Shown here one piece after another: positions 43,549-53,484 of a stretch of DNA of 64,000 nt. The DNA comes from Saccharomycopsis crataegensis (taxonomy: Eukaryota; Ascomycota; Saccharomycetes; Ascoideales; Saccharomycopsidaceae): assembly GCF_037102585.1 (NCBI RefSeq), contig NW_027043820.1:62001-126000 (forward strand). Direction: 5' to 3'. The notes below the pieces were generated by a model that was given only the letters and a program-made list of their open reading frames with translations, was not told the origin of the DNA and ran no database searches. A program made the translations under genes and the position numbers. Each line of letters starts with the position of its first letter. The stretch's first letter is position 1.

Positions 43549-44112
43549 TCAGATAGCTTCCAATTGAGCGGTGATTTCTTCCAACTCAGATTTGGCAGCC
43601 TGGTATTTTTCATTCAATTCCTCGTACTTCTTTTCCAAATCATCCTTTTCCGATTCCAAACTGGCAACTTTTCTTTCCAATTGTTCAGCTTTGATGTCAA
43701 CTTCTCTCAATTTTTCAGTAGTTTCCTTCAAGTTCTTATCGGAGACTTCCAATTCTTCTTCCAATAATTGGTTTTTCTTAGTATAGTTTTCATTGTTGGT
43801 TTTTAAAGAAGTGGATTCCTCGGCATGAGTCTTCAATTCGGTCAATTGCTCTTCAAGTTTTTCAACTTCGGATTCCAAGTTTTCGTTCTTGACGGTCAAA
43901 GATTGAATGGAATGGTCTTTTTCAAGGTTTTCTTGTTCCAAGTCCTTGATACGAGATCCATGCTCATCAGCTTTCTCCATCCATTTTTCGGATTCAAGCT
44001 TCAAGTTGTTGATTTTCTGCAAACATTAATTGTTAGAATATACAATACACAACCAAATATGATTCCTCTTAATTCAATGATAATATCCACTTACTTCTTT
44101 AAGTTTGTCCAT
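43549..44112 (-). CDS. TPM2: Tropomyosin (Tpm2-size), one intron
   Basis: Exons 44112-44095 (18 nt, MDKLKE) and 44016-43549 give 161 aa, the length of S. cerevisiae Tpm2. The 78-nt intron has a GTAAGT donor, TTCTAAC branch and GCAG acceptor. The protein is one continuous coiled coil with heptad a/d hydrophobics and dense Glu/Lys. It opens MDKLKEKINNLKLESEKW, matching yeast tropomyosin, and ends in ITAQLEAI. Tropomyosin coats formin-made actin cables and guides type V myosin. The start MD with an acidic/basic first heptad lets N-terminal acetylation stabilise end-to-end overlap in the family. A single tropomyosin gene of this size may serve the whole cell; a Tpm1 paralogue is not in the window. 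Confidence 0.95.
44017..44094 (-). other. Tropomyosin intron (78 nt)
   Basis: Minus strand: donor GTAAGT right after the sixth codon, branch box TTCTAAC, acceptor GCAG. It keeps frame exactly and restores the conserved tropomyosin N-terminus. Confidence 0.9.
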
Positions 44113-44391
44113 GATGAATAATTGAGTCAGTCAACCCTTAATCATCGATTCAGAGACTCACCAGGAAAGTTGGACAAAGAAAAAAAATCAAAAACAAAAA
44201 CAAAAAAAAAAAAGACAAGCCAAACGAAAGCCCCGCGGCAATGGTGCACGGTTATGTAATAGCTTACAAAGAAAGAATCACCACAAACACCAGCTAGGCG
44301 TATTATATATAATCACTCGTTCATATTTTCTGACCCATTTCTCCAAAATAATAAACATAATCAAAAATCTATAAAATAAATCTACTAAATC

Positions 44392-45561
44392 ATGGTACCT
44401 CAACACCTCAGACCAGAATTTAAACTAAAGACTTGCTTGTACTATTCGAACTGGTCGATATACTCCAAGAAGTTTACCCCAGATAAGCTTCCTTTCCATT
44501 TGATCACAAATCTATTCTATTCTTTCATGGACATTGATCCACACACTGGGGCAGTGATCCTTTCAGACAAGTGGGCAGATATTGAAGTTCCATTCAACAA
44601 TGGTCAGGCCACATACAAAGGTTGTCTTCAATATCTACATCACTTCAAATCAAAGTATCGCCATTTGAAACTATCAATGTCAATTGGTGGTTGGAGTTTC
44701 CGAGATAATTTCAAGAATGGGATTTCCACTGATGAAAAGATTAATAATTTTGCTAACACTGCCATCAAATTTCTAACAGAGTACGGGTTTGATGGTATTG
44801 ATCTAGATTTTGAATATCCGGAAAATGAACATGACGCTACTCAATACGTGAAGTTGGCTCAACGGTTGAGATCAATGTTGAAACAAATCGAAAATGAAAA
44901 ACATTTATCCCCTGGCTCATTACTATTAACTTTGGCGATTCCAGCAATGCCAGAATCGCTTAGATTCTTCAAACTACATCACTTGGATCAATACGTTTCA
45001 TTTTATAATGTCATGACCTATGATTTTGCCGGTAGTTGGTCAAACAAGGTACAACTTCCTGCCAACACTACAAGGTATTCTGGAGGAGAATGGTCAGTTA
45101 ATGACACTGTCTCATATCTTTTGGAAAACAATCCCTCAATTTCGCCAAAGAAGTATATCCTAGGAGTTCCGGCGTACGGGAAGGTGTTCCGTAACGCCAA
45201 AGGATTACAATCGTCATTCAGTAATGTTGAAGACATGGATTTCAAGACAATCTTGAATACTTATTTGCAAGACCCTCAAGCTTGTCAAAATAAAATGCAG
45301 CAAGATTCAATTGTTCTTGTTACCAATTCTGGGAAAGATGTGGTTTGTTTCGATACTTTGCAGTCTGTTAGAAATAAGGCCCGAATCGTTGTCGATAATC
45401 GATTAGGAGGAATGATGTGGTGGGAAGCTTGCGGCGATGGTATAGGTGAGCATTCGTTGGTCAAAGCTTTTGTGTTCTCATTAGCCAATGGACCCGCAGA
45501 TCTTGATGGCTCGATAAATAATGTGGATTATCGAGATAGTAAATATTTGAGCTTTAAATAG
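44392..45561 (+). CDS. CTS2: GH18 chitinase, CTS2/CHT4 type
   Basis: 389 aa, no signal peptide, matching the roughly 388 aa I recall for C. albicans Cht4 and shorter than S. cerevisiae Cts2. Catalytic GH18 motif DGIDLDFEYP (DxxDxDxE, Glu as proton donor) is intact at about 141-150. Also present are the first substrate strand KTCLYYSNWSIY, LSMSIGGWSF, the MTYDFAGSW block and the closing GGMMWWEACGD (substrate Trp). It probably acts inside the cell or the spore/ascus wall pathway, as Cts2 does in sporulation; this is inferred from the family. It is divergent to the tropomyosin gene, with about 280 bases between the starts. Confidence 0.92.
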   Translation: MVPQHLRPEFKLKTCLYYSNWSIYSKKFTPDKLPFHLITNLFYSFMDIDPHTGAVILSDKWADIEVPFNNGQATYKGCLQYLHHFKSKYRHLKLSMSIGGWSFRDNFKNGISTDEKINNFANTAIKFLTEYGFDGIDLDFEYPENEHDATQYVKLAQRLRSMLKQIENEKHLSPGSLLLTLAIPAMPESLRFFKLHHLDQYVSFYNVMTYDFAGSWSNKVQLPANTTRYSGGEWSVNDTVSYLLENNPSISPKKYILGVPAYGKVFRNAKGLQSSFSNVEDMDFKTILNTYLQDPQACQNKMQQDSIVLVTNSGKDVVCFDTLQSVRNKARIVVDNRLGGMMWWEACGDGIGEHSLVKAFVFSLANGPADLDGSINNVDYRDSKYLSFK

Positions 45562-45821
45562 TTATAATTTTAAAGTACCTTCTATATAAGATAAAAAAAA
45601 AATAAGTCGTTATATGTATTATCCCTTCAAAAATAATAATAATAATAATAATAATAAATATATAAATGATAATCTCACAATCAATGCCCGTTTTTTCTTT
45701 TTTTTAATACGGGTTATTCAATTATATAAGCTCCGCTTATTACCGAAAGAATGAGTTTAAAAATAACAACAAAAAATAGGAATACATTCTATAGTCTTCC
45801 AATAGTTCACCTACCAAGTAC

Positions 45822-46856
45822 TCACAACAACGAATCCATTTTAGAAAACACACTCAACACCGCAGCAATAACCTCCAATTGTAACTCTTTGTTACCCAAT
45901 TCTTCAATCTCCTTATTGACCTCTTCTGCAACGTTTGCCCCGACTCCTAGACTACTTGTTTGGGACAAAAATGGATATTCGGAGTATTCGTTCAATAGTT
46001 CATCTGCTCTGGCAAACGCATTATCTCTTTGATCGTAATTCAAACGCACAAGAACATTTTCCAAAACATTGGCAGCAAAACAACCGCATACAAGACAGAT
46101 AGATCTAAGCCATTTATAATCAACGTTCTCAGTAAAGAATTTGTTGTTGTTCAAAGCGGCGTTTCTGGCCACCAAAAGTGACAACACCCTCTTTTTTATC
46201 AGATCTTTGCATGTCAAATCCGCAACAGGATGGGTGGCCATATCAAACAACAAAAAGTTCTTTCTTTCAGTTCTTAATACCCCTTTATCGACCAATCCTT
46301 TAGCTAATCTTTCTCTGACTTGTTTTAATTGATAATTGATCTTCATTAAGTTCCAGGTTTCACCGGACAATAAATCAATCCATGTAGAAACACTCAAATG
46401 ACCTTCATCATTTTTCATAAGTTTCAAAGTTTCATCTAACAACACTTCCCCAGTCAAAGAGTCATCAATCACCTCAATTAATCTTTCGTTCAACTCGAAT
46501 CTTCTACGGGCTGGATCATTGAGCATTTGGATTTTACCACGGAACGCCAATTCCAAGATTATGCATCCACGTAAAGCATAAGAGATGTTATCATTCCAAA
46601 ATGATAAGTATCCTTCTTTGTCCTTGATCCCCATGAGCAACACTTCTTCCATGAGCGTTAACAATGGGGCGCTTGAGTTCTGTTTTGATGTGTTCATGTC
46701 TTCTGGATCGTAAGCTATCTTGTGATCTTCATTGGTTCTGTCTGGCACCACCCCAGCGATGGAAGAAGCAGGGACTTTTGGAGACGCTGGCTGGGAAGAA
46801 CCAGACAATTCCCCAGTGTTGGCGTTCTTAACACGACGACGTTGTAATCCTGACAT
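45822..46856 (-). CDS. VPS74: Vps74 (GOLPH3 family), Golgi PI4P effector
   Basis: 344 aa from the ATG at 46856 ([11 protein letters not shown]); yeast Vps74 has 345. An upstream in-frame extension is 5' leader. Vps74 binds PI4P and the cytosolic tails of Golgi mannosyltransferases, keeping them in the Golgi with COPI. Conserved blocks: basic N-terminus, [20 protein letters not shown] (PI4P pocket region), [64 protein letters not shown] and the closing [20 protein letters not shown], which contains the tetramerising beta-hairpin region. It is divergent to UBP2. Confidence 0.97.
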   Translation of the reverse strand: MSGLQRRRVKNANTGELSGSSQPASPKVPASSIAGVVPDRTNEDHKIAYDPEDMNTSKQNSSAPLLTLMEEVLLMGIKDKEGYLSFWNDNISYALRGCIILELAFRGKIQMLNDPARRRFELNERLIEVIDDSLTGEVLLDETLKLMKNDEGHLSVSTWIDLLSGETWNLMKINYQLKQVRERLAKGLVDKGVLRTERKNFLLFDMATHPVADLTCKDLIKKRVLSLLVARNAALNNNKFFTENVDYKWLRSICLVCGCFAANVLENVLVRLNYDQRDNAFARADELLNEYSEYPFLSQTSSLGVGANVAEEVNKEIEELGNKELQLEVIAAVLSVFSKMDSLL

Positions 46857-47345
46857 GTTATTATCTTTTGATCTGGTAGGAGCTGTAATTTCTGATATGG
46901 GAAGGTATATGTTGTGTTTACTATATATATACTGTCTTGAAATTTTCACAATAAGACAGCGACACCAAACAAAAAAAAATGCAAACAACAACAAAAAAAA
47001 AAAACTAAAAAAAATTTAAGCTTCAATTGAGGAAATATCCAATTGGTAAGCTAATGCTGATTTAATAATACTAAGTCTCCCCTCCGGAACTGACCGTCCA
47101 TCCAGGGTTAACCTCAAAAGATTGTTTCTGTTACGTTTTTTTTCTGCTTTCTCGTTGATCACGCATCCGTACATTCTGCCATTTTTTTTATCGTGGCAAA
47201 GTGATGAGGTGTGTGGGTTTGGCACATCTTGTTATTACGTACAATCAATAAATTACCACAAAACCTTTTCTTTCATTATAAGTGTATATACTTACTATTT
47301 GATATAGCTGCTATAGGAAAAGTGCAACAAAAAGCCATCGTCACA
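46857..47345. promoter_or_regulatory. Divergent promoter region of VPS74 and UBP2
   Basis: 489 bases between divergent starts. It includes A runs near 46968-47012 and a TATATATA stretch at 46922-46929. No further site was recognised with confidence. Confidence 0.4.
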
Positions 47346-50300
47346 ATGTTAGACTCATCCGATGCAAAAGAAGACAATCACGAGTCGCTCGGAGATATCA
47401 ATGTCAATATCCATCTGGATTCCAAAGATGATTCTGCTTCCATCAGAAGTGGCAGCAGATCGGTTAATGAAGATGACGGGAACCCTATTATGATTGATGA
47501 TCTGGCCAGTCCTCGGTCAGAGGAAAATATCCTGCTTTATACCGCGCCAATGGTTTCTCAGAGGGTATTCAAAACTTCAAATAGAATCCTTGAAGACATT
47601 CGATTTAACTTACACTTTTTGCTCAATAAGGATGATCCCATTAGTTTATTGAACTCCAAAACCATCAATTATGCTCATAGATTGGCAGGATGGAATGGAA
47701 TTCCTCCTTATTCAATCCAATGCATTTCCAAAGATGTAGACTACTGCCCATACTATCAGAAATTCGATGCCCCCAGTTATGTGATCCATCGACTCAGATG
47801 CTTATTGGTCGATCATGATAACAATCCAAAAATGATACTGAAAAACAAGATATACCATTTAAACATAAAAATAAAGACAAATTTCAAGTCACATTTAGAT
47901 AAATATCCCGATCCCAAATTGGCGTTCTTTCTTATTGAGAAAAAGGAGCTCTTTGAAAGGGATGTGAAGGACTTATATTCAATTGATAGTACTGAGGACT
48001 CATCGGAAGATTCATCTCTTGATGAGCAGCAAATGAGAGCGTTGAAGCAGTCAATACCAAAGATTATTGATTCTGCCACTTACTTGTCTTTTGATACCCA
48101 GACGTTATTACGTGTAGAAATTATCGAATCTGCATTTGGGAAAGATGATCTTGAGCTCTTTGAATTAGATGCTATCAAATCGTTAAATGCGGATTCTGGT
48201 AATATAAAGTTATCAAAGAGTACGCCAACTCAGTCAGATTGTTTTCATCATCTTTTCAAGATTTTGAAAAAACCTATAATTGACGACACTACGAAAAGCC
48301 AGGGTGGATTGCTATCTGCCAGTAAAGTCAGTTCACATATCTCAACCGAATTCTTGATAGAAAAGTTATGTTTCCAAGAAATTTCAAAAAAAGAATTGAA
48401 ACCGGTGAATTATCGTGACTTTCGAAACGGTGATGGGAGAAAATTGATTAAGGATTGGTATTTGAGAATGATCACCGAAGCAATTTATTATGGGACCTTG
48501 ACAAGTACTGGAGGAAAATCTCCATTTAAAGATCTTGGATTCAAACCACATATTTCCATTTTTTATAAAATCTTGAATGAAGAATATTCGCAAGAATCAA
48601 TCACTTATGAGGTTGGTTATGATCTGAGCAAAAGCCAATTATCATTCAAAAGTGATGATTTCATTATATTATCGATATTTTCTTTCTACAGTGTCGGAAC
48701 TATCATCAGAAACTACAAAATTTTATCACAGACCGACGGACCAAATGACCCAATCTATTTTCAAAGTATCACCAACGTATCGCGTTTGCTAACTCATAAC
48801 TATTCGGCTAGTGAAGAATTGCAAACTTTTTTAGCTACAGAAGTCAGTAATGGTGTGTTAACTTTTGATGAAATCCAAAAATATTTTGATTGTTTGGGTA
48901 TCAGGCATCATGAAGAATTGAGCAAATATAATTTGCTTCAATTTTACAAGTCTCTTGAAGATAATACCATCATTGAAGCGTATAAATTACTGTCAATTGG
49001 TAAAACTCTGTCACATGGTGAACTAAGCTCAGCATTGAAGCATATACAGATATTCAAAAAATCTAGCCAAATCCTCAATTTTATGCGCACCGAACTAATA
49101 TCATTGAATGAAGCTTACAGAATCTTGGAAATTAGCGATCAAGTAGATGATGATACAGTTTTAATTGCTTACAATTTTAAAAAAGATGAGACTTATAATG
49201 AAGAATCCTTTGGTTTGCTTAATAAAGCGTTGGTTTCCATTGCAACTTATAGAAGATCTCATACTTTGCTAAATTTTCTGGAAGAAAATCTACCAATGTT
49301 TTTTGAAGCATTGATGCCTACCGATGAATCAGAAGATAGTATTTATAAGTTTTTAAACCTCGAAAAATATGCTAGTGACTTTCAGGTTTTAACAATTATG
49401 GATCAGTATTTTGCAGGGGAAAATGAGGCAATCAAGCAAAACTTGTTAGGCTATGAAATCGACGATCCTCATAATTTCACTAATTTGGATAATTTCAAAA
49501 GAATTAGAATCTACTTGCGATTGCTTAATCATTATAGGGACTCACGGTTGATCAGGCTATATTTAGAAAAAGGTAGAATACCTCCCGATGCTATTCCTTT
49601 AGACCATTGGCCTGCTGGTTTGAATAACATTGGTAACACTTGTTATTTGAATTCTTTATTGCAATTTTACTTTGTTATTAAGCCATTGAGAGACCAGGTG
49701 TTGGAGTTCCATAAAAGCTACCCATCTTCATACAATGCTGAAATTGCTAATAATGCAACTTTTAAAAATAGGCGGATTGGTGGTAGAGAGTTGAGTTTGA
49801 AAGAAGTTGAAAGGTCGTATCAATTGACTTACCAATTGAGAAATTTGTTTAATGATATGATTTATGCAAAGACCAGGGATATCATTCCAACCAAGGAATT
49901 GGCATATTTGGCATTTAGTCCAATGATTCAGGAGGTAGAGTTTGAGTCCAAAATTCTTCCAGAAATTGATAATAATGATGATGGTGGCAATAATAATCTG
50001 GACAATGATAAAGATGATAATATTACAGAATTATATAATAATGCCACCACAACTGATAATGATAATAGCGAGGATCTTCTTGATCTTCTTGATAAAGATG
50101 ATAATGATGATGATATTGTTATTATGAATAAGGCAAAAACTTCCGAAGACAAGGTTTTATCGAGCATTGAAACTGCGTCACTTTCAAGCCAAAGTGATGA
50201 TACTTCATTCATTGAGAATGTCAAGGAAAAAAATGCTGCTGATCATATTGAAACAGATAAATCTTGCCATTCAAACGATCATAATTCGGCAGCGGTTGCC

Positions 50301-51353
50301 AAGATAAGTTTTGACCAATTGGTAAATACTTTGGAAATAGGCAGACAACAAGATGTCACCGAATGTATTGAAAATGTTTTATTCCAACTTGAAGCATCTT
50401 TGGATCCAATTAACCTCAGCAGTGATGGTGAACAATACGATTTGATTAAGAAGATGTTTTATGGTAAAACCAAACAAATCTTGACTCCTTGCAAGAATCC
50501 AGATAATAAGAGATTGAAAACTGAAAGATTTTTGAATTTGTTTGTCAACGTCAATGACAAGCCAAAGGATATTTATGATGCATTGGATGATTCATTCAAG
50601 GAAGACGACATGACTTTGGAAGGAAATGAGCAAGTAAAGCGATCTATAGTGATCACGGAATTACCTGATGTGTTACATATCCAAATCCAAAGAGTACAAT
50701 ATGATATCGCCAGAGGCATGGCCGTGAAATCAATCCAACCATTACCACTACATGAAACTATTTACTTGGATAGATATATGGAGAATAATACCTTGGGTTT
50801 CTTGAGTAAAAAGCAAGAACATGCCAAAAATAGGGAAGAGTTGAAATCTTTGAAAAAACAGTTGGAGTCAATGACTAGTAAAGGCACCAATGGTTTGACG
50901 GTGCTTGAGGCGTTAGTGACAACTAAAAAGTTCCTTGAAAGTGATAATATGAACAAAATTGGATTTGCGGTAAAACCTACCACTATCATTACCCTTGAAA
51001 AGCAAATTGAAGAGTTCAAAAAGAAAAAAGAATTCATCCAATCGCGAATTTCGGAATTGGATGCCAAAATTGATTCGCACTTTGACATTCCAGAATATCA
51101 GAAGTTGGGATACGAACTCTTTGCCCTCTTTATCCATCGAGGGGAGGCAAGCTATGGTCATTATTGGGTTTATATCAAAGATCCAGTTAGGAATATTTAT
51201 CGTAAATACAATGATGAAACAGTTACTGAAGTTAAATTGGAAGAGGTGTTGAATTTCAGTGAGGGAAACACGGCAACTCCATATTTTGTGGTGTATGCTA
51301 AAAAGAACTTCTTTACTGAAGGAATCGAGCCTTTGAAGAGAATTATTGATTAG
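47346..51353 (+). CDS. UBP2: Ubp2, ubiquitin-specific protease
   Basis: 1335 aa from the ATG at 47346 (MLDSSDAKEDN); S. cerevisiae Ubp2 has 1272. An upstream open extension has no ATG support. Ubp2 trims K63-linked chains and works with Rsp5 and Rup1 in membrane-protein sorting. The Cys box GLNNIGNTCYLNSLLQFY has its nucleophile at residue 766; the His box YGHYWVYIK has its His at 1272. The long N-terminal part (1-740) is Ubp2-specific. An Asp/Asn-rich insertion in the catalytic domain (about 880-960) reads DNNDDGGNNN and contains CTG codons where serine would fit better. A coiled-coil insert (about 1150-1240) precedes the His box. Confidence 0.95.
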   Translation: MLDSSDAKEDNHESLGDINVNIHLDSKDDSASIRSGSRSVNEDDGNPIMIDDLASPRSEENILLYTAPMVSQRVFKTSNRILEDIRFNLHFLLNKDDPISLLNSKTINYAHRLAGWNGIPPYSIQCISKDVDYCPYYQKFDAPSYVIHRLRCLLVDHDNNPKMILKNKIYHLNIKIKTNFKSHLDKYPDPKLAFFLIEKKELFERDVKDLYSIDSTEDSSEDSSLDEQQMRALKQSIPKIIDSATYLSFDTQTLLRVEIIESAFGKDDLELFELDAIKSLNADSGNIKLSKSTPTQSDCFHHLFKILKKPIIDDTTKSQGGLLSASKVSSHISTEFLIEKLCFQEISKKELKPVNYRDFRNGDGRKLIKDWYLRMITEAIYYGTLTSTGGKSPFKDLGFKPHISIFYKILNEEYSQESITYEVGYDLSKSQLSFKSDDFIILSIFSFYSVGTIIRNYKILSQTDGPNDPIYFQSITNVSRLLTHNYSASEELQTFLATEVSNGVLTFDEIQKYFDCLGIRHHEELSKYNLLQFYKSLEDNTIIEAYKLLSIGKTLSHGELSSALKHIQIFKKSSQILNFMRTELISLNEAYRILEISDQVDDDTVLIAYNFKKDETYNEESFGLLNKALVSIATYRRSHTLLNFLEENLPMFFEALMPTDESEDSIYKFLNLEKYASDFQVLTIMDQYFAGENEAIKQNLLGYEIDDPHNFTNLDNFKRIRIYLRLLNHYRDSRLIRLYLEKGRIPPDAIPLDHWPAGLNNIGNTCYLNSLLQFYFVIKPLRDQVLEFHKSYPSSYNAEIANNATFKNRRIGGRELSLKEVERSYQLTYQLRNLFNDMIYAKTRDIIPTKELAYLAFSPMIQEVEFESKILPEIDNNDDGGNNNLDNDKDDNITELYNNATTTDNDNSEDLLDLLDKDDNDDDIVIMNKAKTSEDKVLSSIETASLSSQSDDTSFIENVKEKNAADHIETDKSCHSNDHNSAAVAKISFDQLVNTLEIGRQQDVTECIENVLFQLEASLDPINLSSDGEQYDLIKKMFYGKTKQILTPCKNPDNKRLKTERFLNLFVNVNDKPKDIYDALDDSFKEDDMTLEGNEQVKRSIVITELPDVLHIQIQRVQYDIARGMAVKSIQPLPLHETIYLDRYMENNTLGFLSKKQEHAKNREELKSLKKQLESMTSKGTNGLTVLEALVTTKKFLESDNMNKIGFAVKPTTIITLEKQIEEFKKKKEFIQSRISELDAKIDSHFDIPEYQKLGYELFALFIHRGEASYGHYWVYIKDPVRNIYRKYNDETVTEVKLEEVLNFSEGNTATPYFVVYAKKNFFTEGIEPLKRIID

Positions 51354-51707
51354 TGATTAGTGTTGACTATCGTGTTTGGTCCATTAAATTTATGTCACGG
51401 TATTCCTGTTTGGTATAATTTTGATAGTACAGTTTATAGAAATATTAATATTTGGTTATATCCCTCTCACTTTCCGCTTTGGTGTTTGTATTATTTTTGT
51501 GAGAGAATACTTACTCCAAATACTCCATGATCAGGCCCAAAAGACCCATGTCAATGGTGCATGCCTGGTTAAGAGCGTGTAGACGTTATTCTCTCTCTCT
51601 CTCTTTTTTTTTTTTTGTTGTGTGTTTTTTGTGTAATTAAGTACCTGATCATATCGTTAACTAACGCATCTTCCAACGAATATATATAAAATAACATTCA
51701 ATCAGAA
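51354..51707. other. UBP2 3' end and LSM6 promoter
   Basis: 354 bases. Contains a CT run (51590-51603) followed by T's and a TATATAAAA box at 51681-51689, about 20 bases before the LSM6 ATG. No other gene. Confidence 0.5.
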
Positions 51708-52071
51708 ATGAGTGATCCATCGAAATTCTTATCAGGTATCAGGGGCGAGCGTGTTGTTGTGAAGTTGCATTCAGGAATAGAATATAAAGGCCGTTTGCAA
51801 AGCATTGACAGCTTCATGAACATTGTGTTGCACGATTCAAGCGAACATATCAACAATAATTTGACTCATAAATATAACGACATGTTCATTAGAGGTAATA
51901 ATGGTGAGTATTATGATCTTTTTACTATCATTTGACGGTGATTTTTTCCCCCCGTTTATGTTGTGGTTTAATCTACTTCTTTTTTCTTTTTTTTTTTTTT
52001 TGATAGGTTATAGGTAGGGGGTTCCACGATACTAACCATTACTTCCAGTCTTATACATAAGTGCTGATTGA
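51708..52071 (+). CDS. LSM6: Lsm6, U6 snRNP / mRNA-decay ring subunit, one intron
   Basis: Exons 51708-51903 and 52049-52071 give 72 aa. Lsm6 sits in the Lsm2-8 ring on U6 snRNA and in Lsm1-7 for decapping. The Sm1 motif reads VVVKLHSGIEYKGRLQSIDSFMNIVL and the Sm2 motif IRGNNVLYIS is only complete after splicing; RGN is the RNA-binding signature. The 145-nt intron has donor GTGAGT, a perfect TACTAAC branch box (52030-52036) and CAG acceptor. The last exon is 23 nt. If the intron is kept, the frame stays open for 33 bases and yields a 75-aa variant lacking the last strand of the fold. Its end faces LIN1, which is convergent. Confidence 0.95.
51904..52048 (+). other. LSM6 intron (145 nt)
   Basis: Donor GTGAGT (less common than GTATGT), branch TACTAAC, acceptor CCAG 15 nt after the branch. 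A T run of 14 lies in the middle. Removal restores the family's VLYIS strand. Confidence 0.92.
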
Positions 52072-52224
52072 TTTGCTGTTGCTGTTGTTATTTCTATGGG
52101 TTCTGCTACGCTGTATATTATTCTTATTCTTATTCTTACTATTTTTCATTATTGGATGATGAATATAACACTTTAACGATGATAAATGACCATATTATAT
52201 ACGTATAACATGTAATTCACATCA

Positions 52225-53484
52225 TCATCCATTCCACTCGGAAATGTGTTTGAACTTCTCCTCGCCTATTCTTCTCACCATCGCCCTATTCTGGAAATAC
52301 GTCTTTTTCCAATTCATTATCTCTGTGGTGGAATATGGTCCATAGATGTTTTCTTTGGTAGTCCATTTGAATTCCCAAACTTTATCATTCACCAAAGGAT
52401 CTTCCACCTCATCAAATTTTCTTTTAGTGCCTGTGGGGTTCTGGTGGGTATTTGATTTTCCGGTCTTGTAATCCTCGCCAGTTTCTTCTTTATACTTCCT
52501 CATTAGCTCTTCTTTTGACAAATCATAAATATTGTTAAACCCTCCTTTATCTATAATTGAATTGATTATCCCCGTTACTTCACTAGTTCTATTCTTAATG
52601 GATCGGAGCTGAGCTTCATCTTCCTCACTCATCTGTAGCTTTTTTCTCGCTTTCCGGGGATTAGCCTTCTTGATAATTTTTTGAGAATCAGCGTAATACC
52701 GTTGTAACATTTCCTCTGGGGTTTCTGCTACCGTCAAATGATCAATAAGTTTCCTTAATAAAGTCTCTAGGGGCTCGGATTTCACATTTTTACGTTGCTC
52801 AAGCTCTCGTAGTTTACGAGCCTCTTCTGCTTTTTTGGCCTTATCGATATCCGATTTCTTGATCCCTTTCAACCAATCATCTTGGGCTTTCTCCTCTTCA
52901 TCCTCACTTTCGTACCTTATAAAATGCTCATTTTCATCAAATCTCCCCTCTTTCAATTCTTCTTTTAACCCAAAGGATGTAAACTTTATTTCTTTATCGC
53001 TTTGATCACTTTTGTTTTCATCGTCACTTTGGATAAATTCTTTTTCTCCGCCAAATCTATCATCTAACCCAACTTCATTCTCTCTAGTTCCATATTGATC
53101 ATCTGCTTCATCTTCATTAAGTTCATTTTCAAATTTTTCAATGTCTAACAACTTGACAGCATTATTAGTAATATCTTCTCCTTTTCCTTCTTCTTCTTCT
53201 TCTTCTTCTGTCTCTTTGGTTTGTACTTTATCTGGTTTTTGTTCATCATCCAGATCAGCAAACATATCATCGTCCGAATCTTGTACTTTAATATCTTCTG
53301 GCCCTGATTTTTCTTCATCTGATGAATCAACATCGTTAGCAATTATCCTCTTCTTGGTGGTCTTTTTGGTGCTTCTAAACCCTTCAGTCGCTTCGAGAAA
53401 CTCGTTTTCCTCTGTCTCTTGTTCTTCATCATTATCAGATCTTTTCAATGCCCAAGGATTCGAGGCACTCAATTGAGATTTCAT
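52225..53484 (-). CDS. LIN1: Lin1/Snu40 (CD2BP2 family), GYF-domain U5 snRNP factor
   Basis: 419 aa from the ATG at 53484 (MKSQLSASNPWALKR); the longer open frame starts at TTG. S. cerevisiae Lin1 has 340 aa. CD2BP2-family proteins bind the U5 snRNP component Prp6/Dib1 during assembly and leave before the tri-snRNP forms. The C-terminal GYF domain (about 365-419) shows VWEFKWTTKENIYGPYSTTE, with the GPYS element and aromatic residues of the fold; the canonical GYF is varied. The body is acidic with long Glu/Asp/Lys runs (about 20-190), typical of the family. It is convergent with LSM6, with only about 150 bases between the stops. Confidence 0.9.
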   Translation of the reverse strand: MKSQLSASNPWALKRSDNDEEQETEENEFLEATEGFRSTKKTTKKRIIANDVDSSDEEKSGPEDIKVQDSDDDMFADLDDEQKPDKVQTKETEEEEEEEGKGEDITNNAVKLLDIEKFENELNEDEADDQYGTRENEVGLDDRFGGEKEFIQSDDENKSDQSDKEIKFTSFGLKEELKEGRFDENEHFIRYESEDEEEKAQDDWLKGIKKSDIDKAKKAEEARKLRELEQRKNVKSEPLETLLRKLIDHLTVAETPEEMLQRYYADSQKIIKKANPRKARKKLQMSEEDEAQLRSIKNRTSEVTGIINSIIDKGGFNNIYDLSKEELMRKYKEETGEDYKTGKSNTHQNPTGTKRKFDEVEDPLVNDKVWEFKWTTKENIYGPYSTTEIMNWKKTYFQNRAMVRRIGEEKFKHISEWNG

